Shown here: piece by piece, positions 14,127-21,854 of the stretch
How positions within the stretch are numbered: the stretch's first letter is position 1
How the letters are laid out: each line of letters starts with the position of its first letter
Assembly (NCBI GenBank): GCA_019410665.1
Contig: DXSD01000019.1
Location: forward strand, 1-26,667
From: Fusobacterium sp.
GTDB taxonomy: Bacteria; Fusobacteriota; Fusobacteriia; Fusobacteriales; Fusobacteriaceae
DNA length: 26,667 bases
Direction of reading: 5' to 3'
Made by a program: the position numbers and the translations under genes
The notes under the pieces: generated by a model
The model's input: the letters and a program-made list of their open reading frames with translations, nothing else
Told to the model about the DNA's origin: nothing
The model's database searches: none

Positions 14127-15326
14127 ATGAAAGAAAAGGTAGTATTAGCATATTCTGGAGGTCTTGATACTTCAGTAATTGTACCATGGTTAAAGGAAAA
14201 TTATGAAAATGTTGAAGTGATTGCTGTATCTGTTGATGTGGGACAAAAGGATAATTTTGAAGAGGTAGAAAAAAGAGCTCTAGCAATAGGAGCATCTAAA
14301 TTTTATGTAGTAGATAAAAAAGATGAATTAGTTAATGATTTTATCTTTCCTATGCTAAAATCAGGAGCTAAATATGAAAATGAATATCTTTTAGGAACTT
14401 CTATAGCTAGACCTGTTATAGCAAAAGCTTTAGTAGAAATAGCTCAAAAGGAAGGAGCTAACTATATAGCTCATGGGGCAACTGGAAAAGGAAATGACCA
14501 AGTTAGATTTGAGTTAGGAGTAAAAGCTTTAGCACCAAATATGAAAATAATTGCTCCTTGGAGAATATGGGATATAAAATCTCGTAAACAAGAGATAGAG
14601 TATTTAAAAGCTCACAATATAAACCTACCATTTAAAGAGGGAGTAACATATAGTAGAGATGAAAATCTATTTCATATTAGCCATGAAGGACAAGAACTAG
14701 AATCTCCAAGTAATGCACCAAAATATGAAGATGTACTTCAATGGGTACTACCTTTAGAAAAAGCAAGTGAAACACCTGAATATATATCAATAGAGTTTGA
14801 AAAAGGAGTTCCTACTAAATTAAATGGAGAAAAATTAGATGGAGTTACTCTTATTAATAAACTAAATGAGATAGGAGCTAAACATGGAATAGGTATTATA
14901 GACCTTGTAGAAAATCGTCTTGTGGGAATGAAATCAAGAGGGGTTTATGAAACACCTGGTGGTACAATACTTTATTTTGCTCATGAAGAGTTAGAAAGAT
15001 TATGTTTGGATAGAGATACTCTTCAAGCTAAAATGAAACTATCTCATGATATGGCTAAACTTATCTATAATGGACAATGGTTTACAAAATATAGAAAATC
15101 TCTTTCTGCTTTTGTTGAAGAAACACAAGAGTATATAACAGGAATTGTTAATTTAAAACTATATAAAGGAAATATAATTTTAAACGGTATGGATTCAGAA
15201 TACTCATTATACTCTCAAGACTTTTCAACCTTTGATGAAGATAGCGTTTATAACCAAAAAGATGCTGAAGGATTTATAAATCTATTTGGATTACCTATTA
15301 AAATAGAAAGTCTATTAAGAAAATAA
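14127..15326 (+). CDS. argG: Argininosuccinate synthase
   Basis: The 399-residue protein is a typical ArgG: P-loop of the N-type ATP pyrophosphatase fold AYSGGLDTSV (residues 8-17), SVDVGQ, the citrulline and aspartate segment IAHGATGKGNDQVRFE, then APWRIWDIKSRKQEIEYL and the C-terminal GGTILYFAHEELERLCLDR. It joins citrulline and aspartate with ATP to make argininosuccinate. It is co-transcribed with the binding protein (25-base gap with AGAGGAGAGG) and ends at a bidirectional terminator. The usual partner argH (argininosuccinate lyase) is not in the window, which is unusual enough to check elsewhere in the genome. Confidence 0.97.
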   Translation: MKEKVVLAYSGGLDTSVIVPWLKENYENVEVIAVSVDVGQKDNFEEVEKRALAIGASKFYVVDKKDELVNDFIFPMLKSGAKYENEYLLGTSIARPVIAKALVEIAQKEGANYIAHGATGKGNDQVRFELGVKALAPNMKIIAPWRIWDIKSRKQEIEYLKAHNINLPFKEGVTYSRDENLFHISHEGQELESPSNAPKYEDVLQWVLPLEKASETPEYISIEFEKGVPTKLNGEKLDGVTLINKLNEIGAKHGIGIIDLVENRLVGMKSRGVYETPGGTILYFAHEELERLCLDRDTLQAKMKLSHDMAKLIYNGQWFTKYRKSLSAFVEETQEYITGIVNLKLYKGNIILNGMDSEYSLYSQDFSTFDEDSVYNQKDAEGFINLFGLPIKIESLLRK

Positions 15327-15345
15327 ATCTCTTCTTAAGTAAAAA

Positions 15346-15396
15346 ACTAAGGAACTGTTGCAAATTCTTGAATTACAACTGCTCCTTAGTTTTTTT
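15346..15396. terminator. Bidirectional terminator built on a dispersed hairpin repeat, copy 1
   Basis: ACTAAGGA (15346-15353) pairs with TCCTTAGT (15383-15390), flanked by A6 and T7, so it can stop both argG and the convergent eutP. The inside, CTGTTGCAAATT...AATTACAAC, pairs further (GTTG/CAAC, AATT/AATT). The same sequence with a longer stem occurs at 20013-20060. ACTGTTGCAAA resembles the terminal inverted repeat of IS6-family elements. Confidence 0.75.
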
Positions 15397-15819
15397 CTAT
15401 AAAAATTTTTTTAATTCTTCTAGTTCATCTTCAGTAGTAAAGCCTACATGAAAAATCTTTTCAGCTCCAGCTAGTCTTAACCAATCTTCACACATTTTTA
15501 AATTTTTATCATCTATTTTATCAACTTTAGTAACTACCCCAAGTACTTTTTTCCCCATAAACATTGTAGAGATACTTGGTGGAAAAAAACTTTGACTCTC
15601 ATCTCCTCCTTGAACTAAAACAACAGTTTCTACCTCTGGAGAACTCACTAAAAGATTTCTTAACATCATTTTATTTTCTAAGTACTCTCCTGGTGTGTCT
15701 ATATATTGATTACTATAACATACCATTTGAGTTTTTTGATAATCTACTTCCTTACCTTGTAATCTTTGAATTAAGGTAGTTTTTCCACTTCCTGTTTTTC
15801 CTATTAAAATTACCTTCAT
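15397..15819 (-). CDS. eutP: EutP/PduV-type small GTPase-like protein
   Basis: The 140-residue protein has the P-loop MKVILIGKTGSGKTTLIQRL (Walker A at residues 8-15), the G3-type DTPGEYLENK and the G4-type TKVDKID, as in EutP and PduV, proteins linked to ethanolamine or propanediol microcompartments (EutP has been reported as an acetate kinase in Salmonella). The start is the ATG at 15817-15819, two bases after the eutS stop and with GAGG 8 bases upstream; a longer start would overlap eutS. It ends in the shared terminator with argG. No other eut gene follows, so it is an orphan pair with eutS. Confidence 0.88.
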   Translation of the reverse strand: MKVILIGKTGSGKTTLIQRLQGKEVDYQKTQMVCYSNQYIDTPGEYLENKMMLRNLLVSSPEVETVVLVQGGDESQSFFPPSISTMFMGKKVLGVVTKVDKIDDKNLKMCEDWLRLAGAEKIFHVGFTTEDELEELKKFL

Positions 15820-15821
15820 AC

Positions 15822-16163
15822 TTATGACCTCGTACATTCACAAATAGAGAATTTTAAAGTGTTTTCTAAAAAGTTTAATACACTTTTTATAGATGTTTCT
15901 ACACTTGAAACATTTCCATTTATTACTAGAGTTCCACTAAATCTATCTAGAAATCCTATCTCTATATGTCCTGCTTTAGTTGCTACATCAGCACCTATTA
16001 TTGCTGCTTCTCCTGGTGTTATTGTCAAAATTCCTATAGCTTGTGTAGTCTCAACATTAAGTCCTAATTTTCTACAGATATCCTTATCTGGATGTGCTAT
16101 CACATGTGCAAGTGTCACCTGTTTCCCTGGTACATACTCTTGAATAACCCTATTTTTTTCCAT
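15822..16163 (-). CDS. eutS: EutS-type bacterial microcompartment shell protein
   Basis: A 113-residue BMC-domain protein of the EutS/PduU class: RVIQEYVPGKQVTLAHVIAH is the N-terminal beta-barrel segment and IGILTITPGEAAIIGADVATKAG the BMC core. EutS hexamers form part of the ethanolamine microcompartment shell. It starts two bases after the chorismate mutase stop, with AGGGGGA as ribosome binding site, and eutP starts two bases after it, so the three are surely one transcript. Other shell proteins (EutM, EutL, EutN) and enzymes of the pathway are absent from the window. Confidence 0.9.
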   Translation of the reverse strand: MEKNRVIQEYVPGKQVTLAHVIAHPDKDICRKLGLNVETTQAIGILTITPGEAAIIGADVATKAGHIEIGFLDRFSGTLVINGNVSSVETSIKSVLNFLENTLKFSICECTRS

Positions 16164-16165
16164 TA

Positions 16166-16450
16166 CTAATCCCCCTTTTTTTCGATTAAAATATCCTTTT
16201 GATACTCCTTAGATATTCTCATCATATTTTTTATAAAATCTAAATAATATTTTTCATATTTTTTTTCCTCTATTAAAAGTAGATTTTTTTCAATTACCTC
16301 TTTTTCTCTATTAGAATCTAAAATTTCCATATTATTTTCTAATTTATACTCAATTACCCCTTCAACAGCTTTCATTCTTTCTTGAAAGAGTCTAGCCATC
16401 TCCTTATCTATTCTATTTATCTCTAATCTTGCTCTCTCTAGCTTATTCAC
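16166..16450 (-). CDS. Chorismate mutase, AroQ class
   Basis: A 94-residue helical protein: KLERARLEINRIDKEMARLFQERM, then IEYKLENNMEILDSNREKEVI, matching the first two helices and the hinge of AroQ mutases (Arg in helix 1, the K..N...ILD..RE segment). It converts chorismate to prephenate for phenylalanine and tyrosine. It begins with GTG at 16450, which follows GGAGAGAATAAG. It is divergent from aroA, fitting a shikimate-chorismate pathway pairing, but it is tightly coupled to eutS and eutP downstream, an odd set. The C-terminal part is lysine-rich. Confidence 0.82.
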   Translation of the reverse strand: MNKLERARLEINRIDKEMARLFQERMKAVEGVIEYKLENNMEILDSNREKEVIEKNLLLIEEKKYEKYYLDFIKNMMRISKEYQKDILIEKKGD

Positions 16451-16471
16451 CTTATTCTCTCCTTTTTCCTA

Positions 16472-16480
16472 ATTATACCA
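16472..16480 (-). promoter_or_regulatory. Extended -10 promoter for the chorismate mutase-eut unit
   Basis: Minus strand TGGTATAAT (16480-16472), the same extended -10 form as for dnaE, 21 bases before the GTG start; the -35 position is only a T-run. Confidence 0.5.
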
Positions 16481-16540
16481 CTATTATTTCATAAAAAAAA
16501 GTTGTAAAATATAATAAATTAAATTTTTAAGGAGTTTTAT

Positions 16541-17806
16541 ATGAAAATTAAAATATACCCATCTAAATGCTCTGGAGAAATTACTATTCCTCCATCTAAG
16601 AGTATGGCTCATAGAGCTATTATTTGTGCTGCTCTTTCCCATGGAAAAAGTATTATAAAAAATATAGCCTATTCTGATGATATTCTAGCAACAATTGAAG
16701 GGATGAAAAAATTAGGAGCTAAAATTTTAGAAAAGGGAAGTACTTTAGAAATAGAAGGAATAAACGATCTTACAAATATAAAGAGTTCTACAATAGATTG
16801 TAATGAATCTGGCTCTACTTTGAGATTCTTTATCCCTATATTCTCTCTTACAAATAAAAAAATTAAATTTAAAGGTAAAAATAGACTTCTACAAAGACCT
16901 CAACATATATATGAAGATATTTTTAAAGCTCAAGGTTTACACTATATTCATAATGAAGAGAAAATTGAGATAGAAGGGGGATTAAAAGCAGGAAAATATA
17001 GATTAAATGGAAATGTAAGTTCTCAATTTATAAGTGGTTTACTTTTCTCTCTACCTCTTTTAGATGGAGATTCTACTATTGAGATAATTCCTCCCTTTGA
17101 ATCTAAGTCATATATAGATTTAACTATTGAGATGTTAAAAACTTTTGGAGTAAATGTTGAATTTATTGACGATCTCACACTCTCTATAAAGGGAAATCAA
17201 AAATATTTTCCAACAGAATATACAGTTGAAGGAGATTACTCTCAACTAGGATTTTTTGCTGTATTGGGAAGTTTAAATAACACTATTACATGTAGAGGAT
17301 TAAAAGTAGATTCTAAACAAGGGGATAAAGAGATAATAAATATTATTGAAAAGTGTGGAATAAAAGTAGAAAAAACCATAGATGGTTATATATTTTCTTC
17401 TGGTATTCCCAATGCTTCTTGTATAAATCTTGAAAACTGCCCTGATCTTGGACCAATACTAACAGTTCTTTGTGCCTTTGGTAAGGGAGATTTTAAAATC
17501 TATAACGCCCAAAGATTAAGGCTTAAAGAGAGTGACAGAATTGAAGCTATGGAAACTGAGTTGAAAAAATTGGGAGTTAATATCTCTTCTAATGAAAATA
17601 ATATATATATTACAGGAAAGGAAAATTATAGCTCTTGCTCTGAAGTATTTGGACATAAAGATCATAGGATTGTGATGAGCTTAGCTATCATGGCTACTCT
17701 TTTAGATAAACCTCTTATTATTGAAGGAGCTGAAGCTATTAATAAATCCTATCCTAATTTTTTTGAAGATTTAAGTAGTTTAGGAGTAAAAATAGAAAAA
17801 TATTAA
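16541..17806 (+). CDS. aroA: 3-phosphoshikimate 1-carboxyvinyltransferase (EPSP synthase)
   Basis: The 421-residue protein has the EPSP synthase signatures: IPPSKSMAHRAIICAALS with the catalytic lysine near the start, NESGSTLRFFIP (phosphoenolpyruvate site), SSQFISGLLFSLPLL, the second-half QRLRLKESDRIEAMETEL, and HKDHRIVMSLAIMA. It joins shikimate 3-phosphate and phosphoenolpyruvate on the way to chorismate. The start codon follows AAGGAG by 7 bases, and TATAAT at 16510-16515 is the likely -10 box. It is divergent from chorismate mutase, two to three steps later in the same pathway, and stands alone on its strand with a strong terminator after it. Confidence 0.96.
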   Translation: MKIKIYPSKCSGEITIPPSKSMAHRAIICAALSHGKSIIKNIAYSDDILATIEGMKKLGAKILEKGSTLEIEGINDLTNIKSSTIDCNESGSTLRFFIPIFSLTNKKIKFKGKNRLLQRPQHIYEDIFKAQGLHYIHNEEKIEIEGGLKAGKYRLNGNVSSQFISGLLFSLPLLDGDSTIEIIPPFESKSYIDLTIEMLKTFGVNVEFIDDLTLSIKGNQKYFPTEYTVEGDYSQLGFFAVLGSLNNTITCRGLKVDSKQGDKEIINIIEKCGIKVEKTIDGYIFSSGIPNASCINLENCPDLGPILTVLCAFGKGDFKIYNAQRLRLKESDRIEAMETELKKLGVNISSNENNIYITGKENYSSCSEVFGHKDHRIVMSLAIMATLLDKPLIIEGAEAINKSYPNFFEDLSSLGVKIEKY

Positions 17807-17862
17807 TTCAAGATAAACGATAAAGAAGAGTATGATATTTTCTCATATATGTTCCTCTCTAT

Positions 17863-17902
17863 AATAAAGAAAGAGAGAGTAATCCCTCTTTCTTTATTTT
17901 TC
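17863..17902 (+). terminator. Terminator of aroA
   Basis: AATAAAGAAAGAG and CTCTTTCTTTATT form a perfect 13-bp stem with a 10-base loop, followed by T residues. Its right arm overlaps the stop codon of the convergent AAA-ATPase gene. Confidence 0.85.
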
Positions 17903-19540
17903 TATTTTATGATATACTCTTTTCCCATCAAAAACTAAGGCTATATTGGTTATATCAGTTACTCCCTCTCTTTTCAAAAGAGTATTATATCTATTTATCT
18001 TAATTTGATTTAAAGCTTCTTCTAACTCTTTTTCTATTGTTCTATCCTTCAATCTCTTTAACTCTAAGATATAAGCTGGTTTATTTTTAACTACTGGTTT
18101 CAGAATTATATCTGCTCTTCCATCTCCACTTTCAAAATTAGGAAGTGAAAAGTAAGTTCCCTCTAGCCCATGTAAAAATCCTGCTAAAAGAGTTTGATAT
18201 GGATTCTCATATCTCTTGTCTGTATCATAGGTACTCATTGCATTTAGCACAAGATTTTCAAAACAACTTATTACTTCATCTAAATTTTTACTCAAAAGTG
18301 CCACTTTTAATCTACTGATAGTTCCCAATCCATTAAAGATAATATCAACAAATAGATTTTTAAAGAATGTCATTATCTCATTATTCGGTATTCTTACAAA
18401 GTATGTATTCATATCTATCTTTTCTTTTACTGTTAAATATCCTGAAAATAATAACAATTCCCATAAATCATCAGGGGACAAATTATTTCCTAAAGCTATA
18501 CTTTGACTTATATATACCACAGTTTCTTTTCCATAGAATAGATTATTTAATGTATCAAATACCATTTTATCAGAGTTTTTAAGTAACTCTTTTATTAAAG
18601 TATTTCCTGAAGTATTTATCCAATAAGCTCCTAGCTCTTGATTACTTAAAAATTTTAATATACTTAAAGGATTATATACCTCTGAATCTCCAAATTTATA
18701 TCCATTATACCAAGATTTTACTTCCTCGAGTTTGTAACTAACATCATAATCTTGGAGAGCTTTTTCAACTTCAGCTTCAAGTAATCCAAAATATTGAGAA
18801 TATTTCCTGTTAAGGATAGTATAGTTTTCTATATTATTTAAGTCAGAAAATATCCCTGCTTGAGCAACTCTAACTATACCAGTTAAAACTCCCATATGTA
18901 AATATTCATTAGTTTTAAGTACATCTCCGTAAAAGCCTTTGAAAAAATTAACTGCTTCATTATAATATCCATTTTCATAGGCTGATATTATAGGAGAATC
19001 ATATTCATCTATAAGGATAATAACCTTTTGATTATAGTATTTATATAACAATGATGTTAAAAAAGATAGAGAAGTTTTTAGTTCTTCTTCGTCACTTTCT
19101 TTACCAGCAAACTTATTGAATACTTTATTTTCGTTATCAGTTAATATATAATTAATTTTTCCATCATACTCACTATATAATTTAAAGATTTTATCTCTTA
19201 CATTTTTTATAGCTCCATTCCAATTAGAAGAGTCTATTCCTTTCATTGTAAGAAATATTACAGGATATTTTCCTTGTTCTTTTATCATAGGAGAGTTTTC
19301 TATGTACAAACCATTGAATAACTTTCTATTATCTTCTCTATTTTCTATATCAAAAAAGTATTTAAGAGTGGACATATTAAGAGTTTTTCCAAATCTTCTT
19401 GGTCTACAAAATAATTTTATCTTAGCTCCATCAAGAAGAATATCTTCTACAAATTTAGTCTTATCTATATAGTAATAATCAGAAGTAATTATCTCTTTAA
19501 AATCTTCAACTCCAAGTCCTAATTTTTTTTGTTTTAACAT
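17894..19540 (-). CDS. AAA-ATPase-like / PD-(D/E)XK nuclease fusion protein
   Basis: The 548-residue protein begins with the AAA-ATPase_like block (GLGVEDFKEIITSDYYYIDKT), Walker A RPRRFGKT (residues 46-53), Walker B VIILIDEYDSP (173-183), and GILTGIVRVAQ-like sensor text, and ends with a PD-(D/E)XK domain (DUF1703 type): GDGRADIIL (about 472-480) and AYILELKRLK (about 489-498), where the acidic and lysine residues of the nuclease core are kept. The family is often found in many copies in Fusobacteria, Bacteroidetes and clostridia; its job is unknown, with suggested links to DNA processing or mobile element defence. The ATG follows GAGAGGAGG; an extended -10 promoter is upstream. It looks intact. 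Confidence 0.88.
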   Translation of the reverse strand: MLKQKKLGLGVEDFKEIITSDYYYIDKTKFVEDILLDGAKIKLFCRPRRFGKTLNMSTLKYFFDIENREDNRKLFNGLYIENSPMIKEQGKYPVIFLTMKGIDSSNWNGAIKNVRDKIFKLYSEYDGKINYILTDNENKVFNKFAGKESDEEELKTSLSFLTSLLYKYYNQKVIILIDEYDSPIISAYENGYYNEAVNFFKGFYGDVLKTNEYLHMGVLTGIVRVAQAGIFSDLNNIENYTILNRKYSQYFGLLEAEVEKALQDYDVSYKLEEVKSWYNGYKFGDSEVYNPLSILKFLSNQELGAYWINTSGNTLIKELLKNSDKMVFDTLNNLFYGKETVVYISQSIALGNNLSPDDLWELLLFSGYLTVKEKIDMNTYFVRIPNNEIMTFFKNLFVDIIFNGLGTISRLKVALLSKNLDEVISCFENLVLNAMSTYDTDKRYENPYQTLLAGFLHGLEGTYFSLPNFESGDGRADIILKPVVKNKPAYILELKRLKDRTIEKELEEALNQIKINRYNTLLKREGVTDITNIALVFDGKRVYHKIEK

Positions 19541-19567
19541 ATAAACCTCCTCTCTACTTTTAGATAT

Positions 19568-19576
19568 ATTATATCA
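19568..19576 (-). promoter_or_regulatory. Extended -10 promoter for the AAA-ATPase/nuclease gene
   Basis: Minus strand TGATATAAT (19576-19568), 27 bases before the start codon, with a poor -35 (TTTTGT). Upstream, AACTTTT/AAAAGTT forms a small hairpin. Confidence 0.5.
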
Positions 19577-19685
19577 TAAAATTCTTCTTAACAAAATTAT
19601 AACTTTTCGTTATCAAAAAGTTAATAAATTTAAAAATAATTTTAATAACTTTTTATAGAGAAAATCTGATGAAAAAAGCTAATAA

Positions 19686-20006
19686 AATATATTCATTCAA
19701 AACTATCTCAATAAGTATATTTCCAATGATTCAAAATTCTTAGAGGTTGCTACATTATTACAAGCTTTAGAACTTGGAAGCTTTGAAGTAACTGGAGGAA
19801 ATACTCCTAAAATCTTCTTTAGAATAAACGACCCTAGTAAATTGGAATATTTATCTAAAATACCAAAATATTCAAATTCTGTATTATCTAATATTGAAAA
19901 AATTGGGAAAAATGCAGATAAAATAATTGAAGAATTTTTCTCTAAAAGTATGTCAAATATAGAAAGATGGAATTATATTGAAGATTATTTTTTAGGAAGA
20001 ATTTAA
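19686..20006 (+). pseudogene. C-terminal fragment of a decayed gene
   Basis: A 106-codon open stretch on the plus strand with coding-like composition, NYLNKYISNDSKFLEVATLL onward, includes FEVTGGNTPKIFFRINDP, and ends NIERWNYIEDYFLGRI then stop. It has no usable start codon or ribosome binding site at its 5' end (a TAA lies directly before it), so it is the tail of a larger protein whose front is gone. The wording IFFRINDP and ERWxYIExYFLG recalls C-termini of some large helicase-like proteins, but I cannot name the family. A hairpin repeat follows 6 bases after the stop and may mark a rearrangement end. Confidence 0.6.
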
Positions 20007-20012
20007 CATTTT

Positions 20013-20060
20013 ACTGTTGCAAATTAATGGTCTTTAGCCATTAATTTACAACAGCTCCTC
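20013..20060. repeat. Dispersed hairpin repeat, copy 2
   Basis: CTGTTGCAAATTAATGG (20014-20030) and CCATTAATTTACAACAG (20038-20054) form a 17-bp stem with one C-A mismatch and a 7-base loop. It shares ACTGTTGCAAATT and AATTTACAAC-GCTCCT-like flanks with the element at 15346-15396. There is no T-run on either side, so here it is not a classical terminator. The ends resemble IS6-family inverted repeats, which suggests a tiny non-autonomous element. Confidence 0.7.
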
Positions 20061-20074
20061 TAATATCTAACTTT

Positions 20075-21835
20075 CTAAAAATTTACATAGTAACCATGTT
20101 CTTTAAATAAGCTAACTACCTCTGTTACATTCTCACTTCTTACAAGTAGGTGAAAATCCTCTCCCTTAAGCATAAGAGGTTTAAATCTTTCATCTTTTGT
20201 AATTGTCTTTATGAGCTCTTTATCATTTTTTAGTTTTAAAACTACAAATTGGTTATCTGCTTTAATAGCACTACTCTTCTCTATTAAGTCCTCAAAAAAA
20301 TCTTTCCATAAACCACTTGGTTCTGAATTTATTTTAGAATAAAACTCATTTATCCTGTCTTCAATCTCTTTAGAACTACTTATTCCTCTTAAGAAATTCT
20401 CTCTAGTAAACTTATACTTATTTGTAGCTATTTTTTGGGCAACTCTCTCTAAAAACATAGTTTTTACAGGAGCATCTCCTAAAATTGTTACTATCAATCT
20501 ATCTTCATCTAATATAGCTTCTCCATCTTCTTTAGCATTTTTGAAGTCATACTCTTCTATTCTATCGAAACAATATCTTCCTAACTCTGTAAATTTTATA
20601 TATTTAATTCCATCAAATTTACTTAAATATCCATTCTTTAAATAAAGAGAGTTATTTATTGAAGGATAGTCATAATAAATTTCAAATACTCCTAAAACTC
20701 CAAGAATAAACAATACCGATTTTATAAAAGGAATTACCACATACATTTGATATTTTTCATAATTTAATATTTTTGTTCTTTCGTAGTTAGCTTCATTTAT
20801 ATAGATATAATCATAGGCATCTTTTACATCTATTATCTCTATAAACTCATCTCTATATAAAATAGCTTTAATTATATTATCTACACTTACAGGTTTATCA
20901 CTTGGAATTTCAGCTATTATATTTTTTATAGTTGTAAGTCCTCTCTTTATCTCCTCTTTAGATTTCCATATATTTTTTACTCCTTTTAAATAGTTAAGAT
21001 AAAGTGAAGTATAGTGATAGTTTTCATCTTTTATAAGCTCTCCACTCATAAAATCTTTTATTATATTTTTTATATTTGAAACTTTAAAATAGTTTTCATC
21101 TATATATTTTTCTTTTACCAAGAAAAAGAAAAGGGCTATCGTCTCAGTTTTTAAGTAATCTAAATCTTTAGAATCTTCATAATACTCTGTTATATTACAA
21201 TATTTTCTCATATTAAGTTTCGATTCTTTTAAAATTTTTGCACTACTTGAGATTTTTATTCCCCCTTGAGAATAAAATTCAAAATACATTTTAAAGTTTT
21301 CTATTAACTCTTTTTCATTGTTATGAACCAAAGCTACTTCAACTTTTTTCTGTGGAATAATATTATACTCCTTTGGTTTTTTCATAAATTTTCTTATTAC
21401 TCTAACTATATCATAATCTAAATAAAGAAATTCTCCTCTCTTATTATCTTTATCTGCTTTAAAGAAAAGAAACTCCTCTTTTAGATCTTTATTTATATCA
21501 TAATTATTTTCTAATTTAAAATATTTCTCTTTATTTGATGTATAAAATCTCTTGTTCCAAGCTATTGTTTCAAAAACTTCTTTTACATCAGTATCTAACT
21601 TCTCATATATAGTGCAAAAAATCTCCTCTTTTAAGTAGAATTGCTCTAATAAATCTAAGAAAGTTTGCTTGTTACTATTTTCACTGATTAGAGAGATTTC
21701 AAAAAGTCCCAAATTGCTTCCTATATACCCCTCAGCTATCCAATCTAAAAAGTATTTTGTATAAAGTTTAAATAAAACTTCTTTAGAGTAAAAATCATTT
21801 ACTGCTTCTCTAAATCTATCTTTACTTATTGCCAT
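20075..21835 (-). CDS. Uncharacterised 586-residue partner of the SNF2 ATPase
   Basis: I do not recognise a named family over the full length. The protein is soluble, rich in Lys, Glu, Tyr and Phe, with no signal peptide or membrane segment and no visible catalytic motif. Its last part (from about residue 450: DEDRLIVTILGDAPVKTMFLERVAQ..., KFTRENFLRGISS, ADNQFVVLKLKNDKELI, and LLVRSENVTEVVSLFKEHGY) has the run of a XPB/Ssl2-type helicase-associated domain, in which a strand-helix pattern closes with a short L...GY segment; this is a loose likeness. It begins 19 bases after the SNF2 gene stop with GGGAGA before the ATG, so the two form an operon and the protein is probably a cofactor or DNA-binding partner of that ATPase. 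Confidence 0.8.
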   Translation of the reverse strand: MAISKDRFREAVNDFYSKEVLFKLYTKYFLDWIAEGYIGSNLGLFEISLISENSNKQTFLDLLEQFYLKEEIFCTIYEKLDTDVKEVFETIAWNKRFYTSNKEKYFKLENNYDINKDLKEEFLFFKADKDNKRGEFLYLDYDIVRVIRKFMKKPKEYNIIPQKKVEVALVHNNEKELIENFKMYFEFYSQGGIKISSSAKILKESKLNMRKYCNITEYYEDSKDLDYLKTETIALFFFLVKEKYIDENYFKVSNIKNIIKDFMSGELIKDENYHYTSLYLNYLKGVKNIWKSKEEIKRGLTTIKNIIAEIPSDKPVSVDNIIKAILYRDEFIEIIDVKDAYDYIYINEANYERTKILNYEKYQMYVVIPFIKSVLFILGVLGVFEIYYDYPSINNSLYLKNGYLSKFDGIKYIKFTELGRYCFDRIEEYDFKNAKEDGEAILDEDRLIVTILGDAPVKTMFLERVAQKIATNKYKFTRENFLRGISSSKEIEDRINEFYSKINSEPSGLWKDFFEDLIEKSSAIKADNQFVVLKLKNDKELIKTITKDERFKPLMLKGEDFHLLVRSENVTEVVSLFKEHGYYVNF

Positions 21836-21854
21836 CTTTTCTCCCTATACTTTT

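Noticed and set aside
14062..14295. 77-residue minus-strand ORF over the start of argG
   Set aside because: Shadow frame of argG; leucine-phenylalanine-rich text without a motif or a ribosome binding site.
15346..20060. A composite transposon bounded by the two IS6-like hairpins
   Set aside because: The segment holds ordinary metabolic genes, no transposase, and the hairpins are internal palindromes rather than opposed IS ends.
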